Below are positions 10,296-23,900 of a DNA stretch of 64,000 nucleotides, one piece after another. Position 1 is the stretch's first letter, and each line of letters begins with the position of its first letter. The notes beneath the pieces are model-generated. The model had not been told where the DNA came from. It worked only from the letters and a program-made list of their open reading frames with translations, and made no database searches. Source of the stretch: Lolium rigidum (taxonomy: Eukaryota > Streptophyta > Magnoliopsida > Poales > Poaceae). Position numbers and translations under genes: made by a program. The DNA lies in assembly GCF_022539505.1 (NCBI RefSeq), contig NC_061510.1, positions 271,445,687-271,509,686 on the forward strand, written 5' to 3'.

Positions 10296-12887
10296 GCATC
10301 CCTAAGCTTAGTTCTCGCTCGTCCCGAGCAGGTAAAACGATAACAAAGATAATTTCGGAGTGACATGCCATCATAATCTTGATCATACTATTTGTAAAGC
10401 ATATGTAGTGAATGCAGCGATCAAAACAATGTATATGAAATGAGTAAACAAGTGAATCATATAGCAAAGACTTTTCATGAATAGTACTTCAAGATAAGCA
10501 TCAATAAGTCTTGCATAAGAGTTAACTCATAAAGCAATAATTCAAAGTAAAGGTATTGAAGCAACACAAAAGAAGATTAAGTTTCAGCGGTTGCTTTCAA
10601 CTTATAACATGTATATCTCATGGATATTGTCAACATAGAGTAATATAATAAGTGCAATATGCAAATATGTAGGAATCAATGCACAGTTCACACAAGTGTT
10701 TGCTTCTTGAGGTGGAGAGAAATAGGTGAACTGACTCAACATTGAAAGTAAAAGAATGGTCCTCATAGAGGAAAAGCATCGATTGCTATATTTGTGCTAG
10801 AGCTTTGATTTTGAAAACATGAAACAATTTTGTCAACGGTAGTAATAAAGCATATGTATCATGTAAATTATATCTTACAAGTTGCAAGCCTCATGCATAG
10901 TATACTAATAGTGTCCGCACCTTGTCCTAATTAGCTTGGACTACCGGATCATCACAATGCACATGTTTTAACCAAGTGTCACAAAGGGGTACCTCTATGC
11001 CGCCTGTACAAAGGTCTAAGGAGAAAGCTCGCATTGGATTTCTCGCTATTGATTATTCTTCAACTTAGACATCCATACCGGGACAACATAGACAACGGAT
11101 AATGGACTCCTCTTTTATGCATAAGCATGTAACAACAATTAATAATTTTCTCATTTGAGATTGAGGATATATGTCCAAAACTGAAACTTCCACCATGGAT
11201 CATGGCTTTAGTTAGCGGCCCAATGTTCTTCTCTAACAATATGCATGCTTAACCATAAGGTGGTAGATCGCTCTTACTTCAGACAAGACGAACATGCATA
11301 GCAACTCACATTAAATTCAACAAAGAGTAGTTGATGGCGTCCCCAGTGAACATGGTTATCGCACAACAAGCAACTTAATAAGAGATAAAGTGCATAAGTA
11401 CATATTCAATACCACAATAGTTTTTAAGCTATTTGTCCCATGAGCTATATATTGCAAAGGTGAATGGTGGAATTTTAAAGGTAGCACTCAAGCAATTTAC
11501 TTTGGAATGGCGGAAAATACCATGTAGTAGGTAGGTATGGTGGACACAAATGGCATAGTGGTTGGCTCAAGTATTTTGGATGCATGAGAAGTATTCCCTC
11601 TCGATACAAGGTTTAGGCTAGCAAGGCTATTTGAAACAAACACAAGGATGAACCGGTGCAGCAAAACTCACATAAAAGACATATTGAAAACATTATAAGA
11701 CTCTACACCGTCTTCCTTGTTGTTCAAACTCAATACTAGAAATTATCTAGACCTTAGAGAAACCAAATATGCAAACCAAATTATAGCAAGCTCTATGTAT
11801 TTCTTCATTAATGGGTGCAAAGTATATGATGCAAGAGCTTAAACATGAGCACAACAATTGCCAAGTATCACATTACCCAAAACATTTATAGCAATTACTA
11901 CATGTATCATTTTCCAATTCCAACCATATAACAATTTAACGAAGAAGAAACTTCGCCATGAATACTATGAGTAGAAACTAAGGACATACTTGTCCATATG
12001 CTGCAGCGGAGCGTGTCTCTCTCCCATAAAGTGAATGCTAGGATCCATTTTATTCAAACAAAACAAAAAACAAAAACAAACCGACGCTCCAAGCAAAGCA
12101 CATAAGATGTGATGGAATAAAAATATAGTTTCAGGGGAGGAACCAGATAATGTTGTCGATGAAGAAGGGGATGCCTTGGGCATCCCCAAGCTTAGACGCT
12201 TGAGTCTTCTTAGAATATGCAGGGGTGAACCACCAGGGCATCCCCAAGCTTAGAGCTTTCACTCTCCTTGATCATGTTGCATCATACTCCTCTCTTGATC
12301 CTTGAAAACTTCCTCCACACCAAACTCAAAACAACTCATTAGAGGGTTAGTGCACAATAAAAATTAACATATTCAGAGGTGACACAATCATTCTTAACAC
12401 TTCTGGACATTGCATAAAGCTACTGGACATTAATGGATCAAAGAAATTCATCCAACATAGCAAAAGAGGCAATGCGAAATAAAAGGCAGAATCTGTCAAA
12501 ACAGAACAGTTCGTATTGACGAATTTTAAAATGGCACCAGACTTGCTCAAATGAAAATTCCCAAATTGAATGAAAGTTGCGTACATATCTGAGGATCACT
12601 CACGTAAATTGGCATAATTTTCTGAGTTACCTACAGGGGAAAACAGCCCAGATTCGTGACAGCAAAGAAATATGTTTCTGCGCAGTAATCCAAATCTAGT
12701 ATGAACTTTTCTATCAACGGCTTTACTTGGCACAAAAAAACACAAAACTAAGATAAGGACAGGTTGCTACAGTAGTAAACAACTTCCAAGACACAAAATA
12801 AAAACAAAGTACTGTAGGTAAAAACATGGGTTGTCTCCCATAAGCGCTTTTCTTTAACGCCTTTCAGCTAGACGCAGAAAGTGTGTA
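10296..12887 (-). other. 3' non-coding region of array unit A
   Basis: About 2.6 kb between the ORF stop and the 3' LTR, collinear with 34087-36675 and 45676-48263 of the other gypsy copies. It contains three copies of the AAGCTTGGGGATGC motif (one directly at the LTR), a perfect GGGGATGCC/GGCATCCCC hairpin near 12171-12191, and a small ORF of 79 codons at 12347-12586 that is kept in all copies of the family. No recognisable protein domain. Confidence 0.75.
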
Positions 12888-13533
12888 TCAAGTATTATCA
12901 AAGGGTGGTGTATTCTCAGCGGGGTGTGGAGTTTTCTCAACCAGGCATAGTATATTAGATACATAAGTTTTAGCATCTCCCTTTTCATTAGTCTTAGGCG
13001 TGCTACTCTCATCAAACAGATTTTCAGGAACAAGCCAAGCATAGTTATTTTCTAGTGCATCATTCATAGCTAAGAGTTTACATGGTATTGGTGCTTTGAT
13101 CTCCCCACCATCATCAATATTATTAGTGTATATTATTCTATCCATGTCCATCTTTTCAAGGAGACTAACAAAATTAGTATGAGAACCAAGCATATTAAAT
13201 TTAGCAAAGACCTTTCTAGCTTCTCTTGCTAGACCACCAAATTCTCTAAGAAGGGTTTCTAAAACAAAATCTTTCTTTTCCCCTTCTTCCATATCACCAA
13301 GTGTGAGAAACATGTGTTGGATTATAGGATTAAGATTAACAAATTTAGTTTCCAACAGAGCGAACTAAATGCGCAGCAGCAATTTCATAAGTAGGCGCAA
13401 GGTCTACCAAGTGTCTATCTTCAAAATTTTCAATGGTACTAACATGATTGAAGAATTCTTCTATATTATTTCTCCCAACTATAGACCCACGTCCTACCGA
13501 TATGTCTTTTGTGGTAAAATTAAAAGGAAACAT
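12888..13533 (-). pseudogene. 214-codon gypsy ORF, copy A (frameshifted)
   Basis: Same ORF as the intact copies at 17959-18603 and 23019-23663, but one extra base near 13352-13355 shifts the frame, leaving pieces of 62 codons (13345-13533) and 155 codons (12888-13355). It occupies the position of gag, directly after the leader and primer binding site. I recognise no family: the protein is soluble-looking, with charged helical segments, and has neither zinc knuckle, protease nor polymerase motif. In the other units the same reading frame is unbroken, which dates this break after array formation or marks a distinct lineage of the unit. Confidence 0.7.
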
Positions 13534-13741
13534 GATGAATCAAGTAAAGTAAATGCAAGTAACTAATTTTTTTGTGTTTTTGATATAGCAAACAAGATAG
13601 CAAATAAAGTAAAACTAGCAACTATTTTTTTTTTGTATTTTGATTTAGTGCAGCAAACAAAGTAGTAAATAAAACTAAGCAAGACAAAAACAAAGTAAAG
13701 AGATTGAGAAGTGGAGACTCCCCTTGCAGCGTGTCTTGATC

Positions 13742-13759
13742 TCCCCGGCAACGGCGCCA
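13742..13759 (-). other. primer binding site, tRNA-Asp type
   Basis: On the minus strand TGGCGCCGTTGCCGGGGA, 12 bases inside LTR B. It is complementary to the 3' end of plant tRNA-Asp, the primer usual for Athila-like gypsy elements. Same site at 18812-18829; the copy at 23871-23888 has mismatches. Confidence 0.8.
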
Positions 13760-13771
13760 GAAAAAGCTGCT

Positions 13772-15365
13772 TGATACGCGTTCAACACGCGTCCGTTGGG
13801 AACCCCAAGAGGAAGGTGTGATGCGTACGGCGGCAAGTTTCCCTCAGTATGAAACCAATGTTATCGAACCGAGTAGGAGCCAAGAAGCACGTTGAAGGTT
13901 GATGGCGGCGGGATGTAGTGCGGCGCAACACCGGGGATTCCGGCGCCAACGTGGAACCTGCACAACACAACCAAAGTACTTTGCCCCAACGAAACAGTGA
14001 GGTTGTCAATCTCACCGGCTTGCTGTAACAAAGGATTAACCGTATTGTGTGGAAGATGATTGTTTGCGAGAAAACGAGTAGAACAAGTATTGCAGTAGAT
14101 TGTATTTCAAGTAAAGAGAATTGGACCGGGGTCCACAGTTCACTAGAGGTGTCTCTCCCATAAGATAAACAGCATGTTGGGTGAACAAATTACAGTTGGG
14201 CAATTGACAAATAAAGAGGGCATGACCATGCACATACATATCATGATGAGTATAGTGAGATTTAATTGGGCATTACGACAAAGTACATAGACCGCCATCC
14301 AACTGCATCTATGCCTAAAAAGTCCACCTTCGAGGTTATCATCCGAACCCCTCCAGTATTAAGTTGCAAAGCAACAGTACAATTGCATTAAGTATGGTGC
14401 GTAATGTAATCAACAACTACATCCTTAGACATAGCATCAATGTTTTATCCCTAATGGCAACAGCACAACACAACCTTAGAACTTTCTATCACTGTCCCAA
14501 GTGTCAATGCAGGCATGAACCCACTATCGAGCATAAATACTCCCTCTTGGAGTTACAAGCATCTACTTGGCCAGAGCATCTACTAGTAACGGAGAGCATG
14601 CAAGATCATAAACAACACATAGATATAACTTTGATAATCAACATAACAAGTATTCTCTATTCATCGGATCCCAACAAACGCAACATATAGAATTACGGAT
14701 AGATGATCTTGATCATGTTAGGCAGCTCACAAGATCCGACAATGAAGCACAATGGGGAGAAGACAACCATCTAGCTACTGCTATGGACCCATAGTCCAGG
14801 GGTAGACTACTCACACATCACTCCGGAGGCGACCATGGCGGCGTAGAGTCCTCCGGGAGATGAATCCCCTCTCCGGCAGGGTGCCGGAGGCGATCTCCTG
14901 GATCCCCCGAGATGGGATCGGCGTTGGCGGCGTCTCTGGAAGGTTTTCCATATCGTGGCTCTCGGTACTGGGGGTTTCGCGACGGAGGCTATTTGTAGGC
15001 GGAAGGGTAGGTCAAGAGGCGGCACGAGGGCCCCACACCACAGGGCCGCGCGGCCAAGGGGGGGCCGCGCCGCCCTAGGGTGTGGCCCCCTCGTGGCCCC
15101 TCTTAGTCTCCTCTTCGGACTTCTGGAAGCTTCGTGGCAAAATAGGACCCTGGGCGTTGATTTCGTCCAATTCCGAGAATATTTCGTTACTAGGATTTCG
15201 AAACCAAAAACAGCAGAAAACAAGCAATCGGCACTTCGGCATCTTGTTAATAGGTTAGTTCCGGAAAATGCACGAATATGACATAAAGTGTGCATAAAAC
15301 ATGTAGATAACATCAATAATGTGGCATGGAACATAAGAAATTATCGATACGTTGGAGACGTATCA
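13772..15365 (-). repeat. array LTR B (shared inner LTR)
   Basis: 1594 bp. Flanked by the unit A primer site on one side and the unit B purine tract on the other, without a TSD. Confidence 0.92.
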
Positions 15366-17958
15366 GCATCCCCAAGCTTAGTTCTGCTCGTCCCGAGCGG
15401 GTAAAACGATAACAAAGATAATTTCTGGAGTGACATGCCATCATAATCTTGATCATACTATTTGTAAAGCATATGTAGTGAATGCAGCGATCAAAACAAT
15501 GTATATGAAATGAGTAAACAAGTGAATCATATAGCAAAGACTTTTCATGAATAGTACTTCAAGACAAGCATCAATAAGTCTTGCATAAGAGTTAACTCAT
15601 AAAGCAATAATTCAAAGTAAAGGTATTGAAGCAACACAAAAGAAGATTAAGTTTCAGCGGTTGCTTTCAACTTATAACATGTATATCTCATGGATATTGT
15701 CAACATAGAGTAATATAATAAGTGCAATATGCAAATATGTAGGAATCAATGCACAGTTCACACAAGTGTTTGCTTCTTGAGGTGGAGAGAAATAGGTGAA
15801 CTGACTCAACATTGAAAGTAAAAGAATGGTCCTCATAGAGGAAAAGCATCGATTGCTATATTTGTGCTAGAGCTTTGATTTTGAAAACATGAAACAATTT
15901 TGTCAACGGTAGTAATAAAGCATATGTATCATGTAAATTATATCTTACAAGTTGCAAGCCTCATGCATAGTATACTAATAGTGTCCGCACCTTGTCCTAA
16001 TTAGCTTGGACTACCGGATCATCACAATGCACATGTTTTAACCAAGTGTCACAAAGGGGTACCTCTATGCCGCTCTGTACAAAGGTCTAAGGAGAAAGCT
16101 CGCATTGGATTTCTCGCTATTGATTATTCTTCAACTTAGACATCCATACCGGGACAACATAGACAACGGATAATGGACTCCTCTTTTATGCATAAGCATG
16201 TAACAACAATTAATAATTTTCTCATTTGAGATTGAGGATATATGTCCAAAACTGAAACTTCCACCATGGATCATGGCTTTAGTTAGCGGCCCAATGTTCT
16301 TCTCTAACAATATGCATGCTTAACCATAAGGTGGTAGATCGCTCTTACTTCAGACAAGATGAACATGCATAGCAACTCACATGAAATTCAACAAAGAGTA
16401 GTTGATGGCGTCCCCAGAGAACATGGTTATCGCACAACAAGCAACTTAATAAGAGATAAAGTGCATAAGTACATATTCAATACCACAATAGTTTTTAAGC
16501 TATTTGTCCCATGAGCTATATATTGCAAAGGTGAATGGTGGAATTTTAAAGGTAGCACTCAAGCAATTTACTTTGGAATGGCGGAAAATACCATGTAGTA
16601 GGTAGGTATGGTGGACACAAATGGCATAGTGGTTGGCTCAAGTATTTTGGATGCATGAGAAGTATTCCCTCTCGATACAAGGTTTAGGCTAGCAAGGCTA
16701 TTTGAAACAAACACAAGGATGAACCGGTGCAGCAAAACTCACATAAAAGACATATTGAAAACATTATAAGACTCTACACCGTCTTCCTTGTTGTTCAAAC
16801 TCAATACTAGAAATTATCTAGACCTTAGAGAAACCAAATATGCAAACCAAATTATAGCAAGCTCTATGTATTTCTTCATTAATGGGTGCAAAGTATATGA
16901 TGCAAGAGCTTAAACATGAGCACAACAATTGCCAAGTATCACATTACCCAAAACATTTATAGCAATTACTACATGTATCATTTTCCAATTCCAACCATAT
17001 AACAATTTAACGAAGAAGAAACTTCGCCATGAATACTATGAGTAGAAACTAAGGACATACTTGTCCATATGCTGCAGCGGAGCGTGTCTCTCTCCCATAA
17101 AGTGAATGCTAGGATCCATTTTATTCAAACAAAACAAAAAACAAAAACAAACCGACGCTCCAAGCAAAGCACATAAGATGTGATGGAATAAAAATATAGT
17201 TTCAGGGAAGGAACCTGATAATGTTGTCGATGAAGAAGGGGATGCCTTGGGCATCCCCAAGATTAGACGCTTGAGTCTTCTTAGAATATGCAGGGGTGAA
17301 CCACCGGGGCATCCCCAAGCTTAGAGCTTTCACTCTCCTTGATCATGTTGCATCATACTCCTCTCTTGATCCTTGAAAACTTCCTCCACACCAAACTCGA
17401 AACAACTCATTAGAGGGTTAGTGCACAATAAAAATTAACATATTCAGAGGTGACACAATCATTCTTAACACTTCTGGACATTGCATAAAGCTACTGGACA
17501 TTAATGGATCAAAGAAATTCATCCAACATAGCAAAAGAGGCAATGCGAAATAAAAGGCAGAATCTGTCAAAACAGAACAGTTCGTATTGACGAATTTTAA
17601 AATGGCACCAGACAAGCTCAAATGAAAATGCCCAAATTGAATGAAAGTTGCGTACATATCTGAGGATCACTCACGTAAATTGACATAATTTTCTGAGTTA
17701 CATACGGGGGAAAACATCCCAGATTCGTGACAGCAAAGAAATCTGTTTCTGCGCAGTAATCCAAATCTAGTATGAACTTTTCTATCAACGGCTTTACTTG
17801 GCACAAAAAAACACAAAACTAAGATAAGGACAGGTTGCTACAGTAGTAAACAACTTCCAAGACACAAAATAAAAACAAAGTACTGTAGGTAAAAACATGG
17901 GTTGTCTCCCATACGCACTTTTCTTTAACGCCTTTCAGCTAGGCGCAGAAAGTGTGTA
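15366..17958 (-). other. 3' non-coding region of array unit B
   Basis: Collinear with 10296-12887 and nearly identical. It carries the conserved 79-codon ORF at 17418-17657 and the AAGCTTGGGGATG motifs; one reads AATCTTGGGGATG near 17255. Confidence 0.75.
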
Positions 17959-18603
17959 TCAAGTATTATCAAAGGGTGGTGTATTCTCAGCGGGGTGTGG
18001 AGTTTTCTCAACCAGGCATAGTATATTAGATACATAAGTTTTAGCATCTCCCTTTTCATTAGTCTTAGGCGTGCTACTCTCATCAAACAGATTTTCAGGA
18101 ACAAGCCAAGCATAGTTATTTTCTAGTGCATCATTCATAGCTAAGAGTTTACATGGTATTGGTGCTTTGATCTCCCCACCATCATCAATATTATTAGTGT
18201 ATCTTATTCTATCCATGTCCATCTTTTCAAGGAGACTAACAAAATTAGTATGAGAACCAAGCATATTAAATTTAGCAAAGACCTTTCTAGCTTCTCTTGC
18301 TAGACCACCAAATTCTCTAAGAAGGGTTTCTAAAACAAAATCTTTCTTTTCCCCTTCTTCCATATCACCAAGTGTGAGAAACATGTGTTGGATTATAGGA
18401 TTAAGATTAACAAATTTAGTTTCCAACAAGCGAACTAAATGCATAGCAGCAATTTCATAAGTAGGCGCAAGGTCTACCAAGTGTCTATCTTCAAAATTTT
18501 CAATGGTACTAACATGATTGAAGAATTCTTCTATATTATTTCTCCCAACTATAGACCCACGTCCTACCGATATGTCTTTTGTGGTAAAATTAAAAGGAAA
18601 CAT
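17959..18603 (-). CDS. 214-codon gypsy ORF, copy B (intact)
   Basis: Uninterrupted ORF starting MFPFNFTTKDISVGRGS and ending ENTPPFDNT. The start is the first ATG after the ~230 bp leader shared by all members of the family, which follows the tRNA-Asp primer site. The C-terminal codons run into the same sequence as the end of the gag-protease ORF of the sister element (GATAATACTTGATACACAC), marking a junction between the variable and the shared part. No membrane segment, signal peptide, zinc finger or catalytic motif is visible. Probably an element-encoded accessory or a highly diverged Gag-like protein; function unknown. Being open in two of three units suggests either recent amplification or some constraint. 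Confidence 0.65.
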   Translation of the reverse strand: MFPFNFTTKDISVGRGSIVGRNNIEEFFNHVSTIENFEDRHLVDLAPTYEIAAMHLVRLLETKFVNLNPIIQHMFLTLGDMEEGEKKDFVLETLLREFGGLAREARKVFAKFNMLGSHTNFVSLLEKMDMDRIRYTNNIDDGGEIKAPIPCKLLAMNDALENNYAWLVPENLFDESSTPKTNEKGDAKTYVSNILCLVEKTPHPAENTPPFDNT

Positions 18604-18841
18604 GATGAATCAAGTAAAGTAAATGCAAGTAACTAATTTTTTTGTGTTTTTGATATAGCAAACAAGATAGCAAATAAAGTAAAACTAGCAACTATTTTTT
18701 TTTTGTATTTTGATTTAGTGCAACAAACAAAGTAGTAAATAAAACAAAGCAAGACAAAAACAAAGTAAAGAGATTGAGAAGTGGAGACTCCCCTTGCAGC
18801 GTGTCTTGATCTCCCCGGCAACGGCGCCAGAAAAAGCTGCT

Positions 18842-20433
18842 TGATACGCGTTCAACACGCGTCCGTTGGGAACCCCAAGAGGAAGGTGTGATGCGTACAG
18901 CGGCAAGTTTCCCTCAGTATGAAACCAATGTTATCGAACCAGTAGGAGCCAAGAAGCACGTTGAAGGTTGATGGCGGCGGGATGTAGTGCGGCGCAACAC
19001 CAGGGATTCCGGCGCCAACGTGGAACCTGCACAACACAACCAAAATACTTTGCCCCAACGAAACAGTGAGGTTGTCAATCTCACCGGCTTGCTGTAACAA
19101 CGGATTAACCGTATTGTGTGGAAGATGATTGTTTGCATAAAACAGTAGAACAAGTATTGCAGTAGATTGTATTTCAGTAAAGAGAATTGGACCGGGGTCC
19201 ACAGTTCACTAGAGGTGTCTCTCCCATAAGATAAACAGCATGTTGGGTGAACAAATTACAGCTTGGGCAATTGACAAATAAAGAGGGCATGACCATGCAC
19301 ATACATATCATGATGAGTATAGTGAGATTTAATTGGGCATTACGACAAAGTACATAGACCGCCATCCAACTGCATCTATGCCTAAAAAGTCCACCTTCGA
19401 AGTTATCATCCGAACCCCCTCCAGTATTAAGTTGCAAAGCAACGGACAATTGCATTAAGTATGGTGCGTAATGTAATCAACAACTACATCCTTAGACATA
19501 GCATCAATGTTTTATCCCTAGTGGCAACAAGCACAACACAACCTTAGAACTTTCGTCACTCGTCCCAGGTGTCAATGCGAGCATGAACCCACTATCGAGC
19601 ATAAATACTCCCTCTTGGAGTTACAAGCATCTACTTGGCCGGAGCATCTACTAGTAACGGAGAGCATGCAAGATCATAAACAACACATAGATATAACTTT
19701 GATAATCAACATAACAAGTATTCTCTATTCATCGGATCCCAACAAACGCAACATATAGAATTACAGATAGATGATCTTGATCATGTTAGGCATCTCACAA
19801 GATCCGACAATGAAGCACAATGGGGAGAAGACAACCATCTAGCTACTGCTATGGACCCATAGTCCAGGGGTAGACTACTCACACATCACTCCGGAGGCGA
19901 CCATGGCGGCGTAGAGTCCTCCGGGAGATGAATCCCCTCTCCGGCAGGGTGCCGGAGGCGATCTCCTCGGATCCCCCGAGATGGGATCGGCGTTGGCGGC
20001 GTCTCCGGAAGGTTTTCCATATCGTGGCTCTCGATGTGGGGGTTTCGCGACGGAGGCTATTTGTAGGCGGAAGGGTAGGTCAAGAGGCGGCACGAGGGCC
20101 CCACACCACAGGGCCGCGCGGCCAAGGGGGGGCCGCGCCGCCCTAGGGTGTGGCCCCCTCGTGGCCCCTCTTAGTCTCCTCTTCGGACTTCTGGAAGCTT
20201 CGTGGCAAAATAGGACCCTGGGCGTTGATTTCGTCCAATTCCGAGAATATTTCGTTACTAGGATTTCTGAAACCAAAAACAGCAGAAAACAGCAATTGGC
20301 ACTTCGGCATCTTGTTAATAGGTTAGTTCCAGAAAATGCACGAATATGACATAAAGTGTGCATAAAACATGTAGATAACATCAATAATGTGGCATGGAAC
20401 ATAAGAAATTATCGATACGTTGGAGACGTATCA
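18842..20433 (-). repeat. array LTR C (shared inner LTR)
   Basis: 1592 bp, same ends and context as LTR B. Small private differences (e.g. near 19555-19575 and 20030) separate it from LTRs A and B. Confidence 0.92.
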
Positions 20434-23018
20434 GCATCCCCAAGCTTAGTTCTGCTCGTCCCGAGCAGGTAAAACGATAACAAAGATAATTTCTGGAGTG
20501 ACATGCCATCATAATCTTGATCATACTATTTGTAAAGCATATGTAGTGAATGCAGCGATCAAAACAATGTATATGAAATGAGTAAACAAGTGAATCATAT
20601 AGCAAAGACTTTTCATGAATAGTACTTCAAGACAAGCATCAATAAGTCTTGCATAAGAGTTAACTCATAAAGCAATAATTCAAAGTAAAGGTATTGAAGC
20701 AACACAAAAGAAGATTAAGTTTCAGCGGTTGCTTTCAACTTATAACATGTATATCTCATGGATATTGTCAACATAGAGTAATATAATAAGTGCAATATGC
20801 AAATATGTAGGAATCAATGCACAGTTCACACAAGTGTTTGCTTCTTGAGGTGGAGAGAAATAGGTGAACTGACTCAACATTGAAAGTAAAAGAATGGTCC
20901 TCATAGAGGAAAAGCATCGATTGCTATATTTGTGCTAGAGCTTTGATTTTGAAAACATGAAACAATTTTGTCAACGGTAGTAATAAAGCATATGTATCAT
21001 GTAAATTATATCTTACAAGTTGTAAGCCTCATGCATAGTATACTAATAGTGTCCGCACCTTGTCCTAATTAGCTTGGACTACCGGATCATCACAATGCAC
21101 ATGTTTTAACCAAGTGTCACAAAGGGGTACCTCTATGCCGCTTGTACAAAGGTCTAAGGAGAAAGCTCGCATTGGATTTCTCGCTATTGATTATTCTTCA
21201 ACTTAGACATCCATACCGGGACAACATAGACAACAGATAATGGACTCCTCTTTTATGCATAAGCATGTAACAACAATTAATAATTTTCTCATTTGAGATT
21301 GAGGATATATGTCCAAAACTGAAACTTCCACCATGGATCATGGCTTTAGTTAGCGGCCCAATGTTCTTCTCTAACAATATGCATGCTTAACCATAAGGTG
21401 GTAGATCGCTCTTACTTCAGACAAGATGTACATGCATAGCAACTCACATGAAATTCAACAAGTTGATGGCGTCCCCAGTGAACATGGTTATCGCACAACA
21501 AGCAACTTAATAAGAGATAAAGTGCATAAGTACATATTCAATACCACAATAGTTTTTAAGCTATTTGTCCCATGAGCTATATATTGCAAAGGTGAATGGT
21601 GGAATTTTAAAGGTAGCACTCAAGCAATTTACTTTGGAATGGCGGAAAATACCATGTAGTAGGTAGGTATGGTGGACACAAATGGCATAGTGGTTGGCTC
21701 AAGTATTTTGGATGCATGAGAAGTATTCCCTCTCGATACAAGGTTTAGGCTAGCAAGGCTATTTGAAACAAACACAAGGATGAACCGGTGCAGCAAAACT
21801 CACATAAAAGACATATTGAAAACATTATAAGACTCTACACCGTCTTCCTTGTTGTTCAAACTCAATACTAGAAATTATCTAGACCTTAGAGAAACCAAAT
21901 ATGCAAACCAAATTATAGCAAGCTCTATGTATTTCTTCATTAATGGGTGCAAAGTATATGATGCAAGAGCTTAAACATGAGCACAACAATTGCCAAGTAT
22001 CACATTACCCAAAACATTTATAGCAATTACTACATGTATCAGTTTCCAATTCCAACCATATAACAATTTAACGAAGAAGAAACTTCGCCATGAATACTAT
22101 GAGTAGAAACTAAGGACATACTTGTCCATATGCTACAGCGGAGCGTGTCTCTCTCCCATAAAGTGAATGCTAGGATCCATTTTATTCAAACAAAACAAAA
22201 AACAAAAACAAACCGACGCTCCAAGCAAAGCACATAAGATGTGATGGAATAAAAATATAGTTTCAGGGGAGGAACCTGATAATGTTGTCGATGAAGAAGG
22301 GGATGCCTTGGGCATCCCCAAGCTTAGACGCTTGAGTCTTCTTAGAATATACAGGGGTGAACCACCGGGGCATCCCCAAGCTTAGAGCTTTCACTCTCCT
22401 TGATCATGTTGCATCATACTCCTCTCTTGATCCTTGAAAACTTCCTCCACACCAAACTCGAAACAACTCATTAGAGGGTTAGTGCACAATAAAAATTAAC
22501 ATATTCAGAGGTGACACAATCATTCTTAACACTTCTGGACATTGCATAAAGCTACTGGACATTAATGGATCAAAGAAATTCATCCAACATAGCAAAAGAG
22601 GCAATGTGAAATAAAAGGCAGAATCTGTCAAAACAGAACAGTTCGTATTGACGAATTTTAAAATGGCACCAGACTTGCTCAAATGAAAATGCCCAAATTG
22701 AATGAAAGTTGCGTACATATCTGAGGATCACTCACGTAAATTGGCATAATTTTCTGAGTTACCTACGGGTGAAAACAGCCCAGATTCGTGACAGCAAAGA
22801 AATCTGTTTCTGTGCAGTAATCCAAATCTAGTATGAACTTTTGTATCAACGGCTTTACTTGGCACAACAAAACACAAAACTAAGATAAGGAGAGGTTGCT
22901 ACAGTAGTAAAAAACTTCCAAGACACAAAATAAAAACAAAGTACTGTAGGTAAAAATATGGGTTGTCTCCCATAAGCGCTTTTCTTAACGCCTTTCAGCT
23001 AGGCGCGTAAAGTGTGTA
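20434..23018 (-). other. 3' non-coding region of array unit C
   Basis: Collinear with the other units. It lacks about 8 bp near 21460 and keeps the 79-codon ORF (22479-22718) and the hairpin near 22303-22323. No other gene-like content. Confidence 0.75.
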
Positions 23019-23663
23019 TCAAGTATTATCAAAGGGTGGTGTATTCTCAGCGGGGTGTGGAGTTTTCTCAACCAGGCATAGTATATTAGATACATAAGTT
23101 TTAGCATCTCCCTTTTCATTAGTCTTAGGCGTGCTACTCTCATCAAACAGATTTTCAGGAACAAGACAAGCATAGTTATTTTCTAGTGCATCATTCATAG
23201 CTAAGAGTTTACATGGTATTGGTGCTTTGATCTCCCCACCATCATCAATATTATTAGTGTATCTTATTCTATCCATGTCCATCTTTTCAAGGAGACTAAC
23301 AAAATTAGTATGAGAACCAAGCATATTAAATTTAGCAAAGACCTTTCTAGCTTCTCTTGCTAGACCACCAAATTCTCTAAGAAGGGTTTCTAAAACAAAA
23401 TCTTTCTTTTCCCCTTCTTCCATATCACCAAGTGTGAGAAACATGTGTTGGATTATAGGATTAAGATTAACAAATTTAGTTTCCAACAGGCAAACTAAAT
23501 GCGCAGCAGCAATTTCATAAGTAGGCGCAAGGTCTACCAAGTGTCTATCTTCAAAATTTTCAATGGTACTAACATGATTGAAGAATTCTTCTATATTATT
23601 TCTCCCAACTATAGACCCACGTCCTACCGATATGTCTTTTGTGCTAAAATTAAAAGGAAACAT
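23019..23663 (-). CDS. 214-codon gypsy ORF, copy C (intact)
   Basis: Full-length ORF collinear with copy B, with a few amino-acid changes (for example Ser for Thr at residue 7 and Cys for Trp late in the protein) and no break. Same leader and primer-site context (23871-23888, partly mutated). Function unknown; see copy B for what can be seen in the protein. Confidence 0.65.
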   Translation of the reverse strand: MFPFNFSTKDISVGRGSIVGRNNIEEFFNHVSTIENFEDRHLVDLAPTYEIAAAHLVCLLETKFVNLNPIIQHMFLTLGDMEEGEKKDFVLETLLREFGGLAREARKVFAKFNMLGSHTNFVSLLEKMDMDRIRYTNNIDDGGEIKAPIPCKLLAMNDALENNYACLVPENLFDESSTPKTNEKGDAKTYVSNILCLVEKTPHPAENTPPFDNT

Positions 23664-23900
23664 GATGAATCAAATAAAGTAAATGCAAGTAACTAATTTT
23701 TTTGTGTTTTTGATATAGCAAACAAGATAGCAAATAAAGTAAAACTAGCAACTAATTTTTTTTGTATTTTGATTTAGTGCAGCAAACAAAGTAGTAAATA
23801 AAACTAAGCAAGACAAAAACAAAGTAAAGAGATTGAGAAGTGGAGACTCCCCTTGCAGCGTGTCTTGATCTCCCCGACAACGGCGCCGGAAAAAGCTGCT

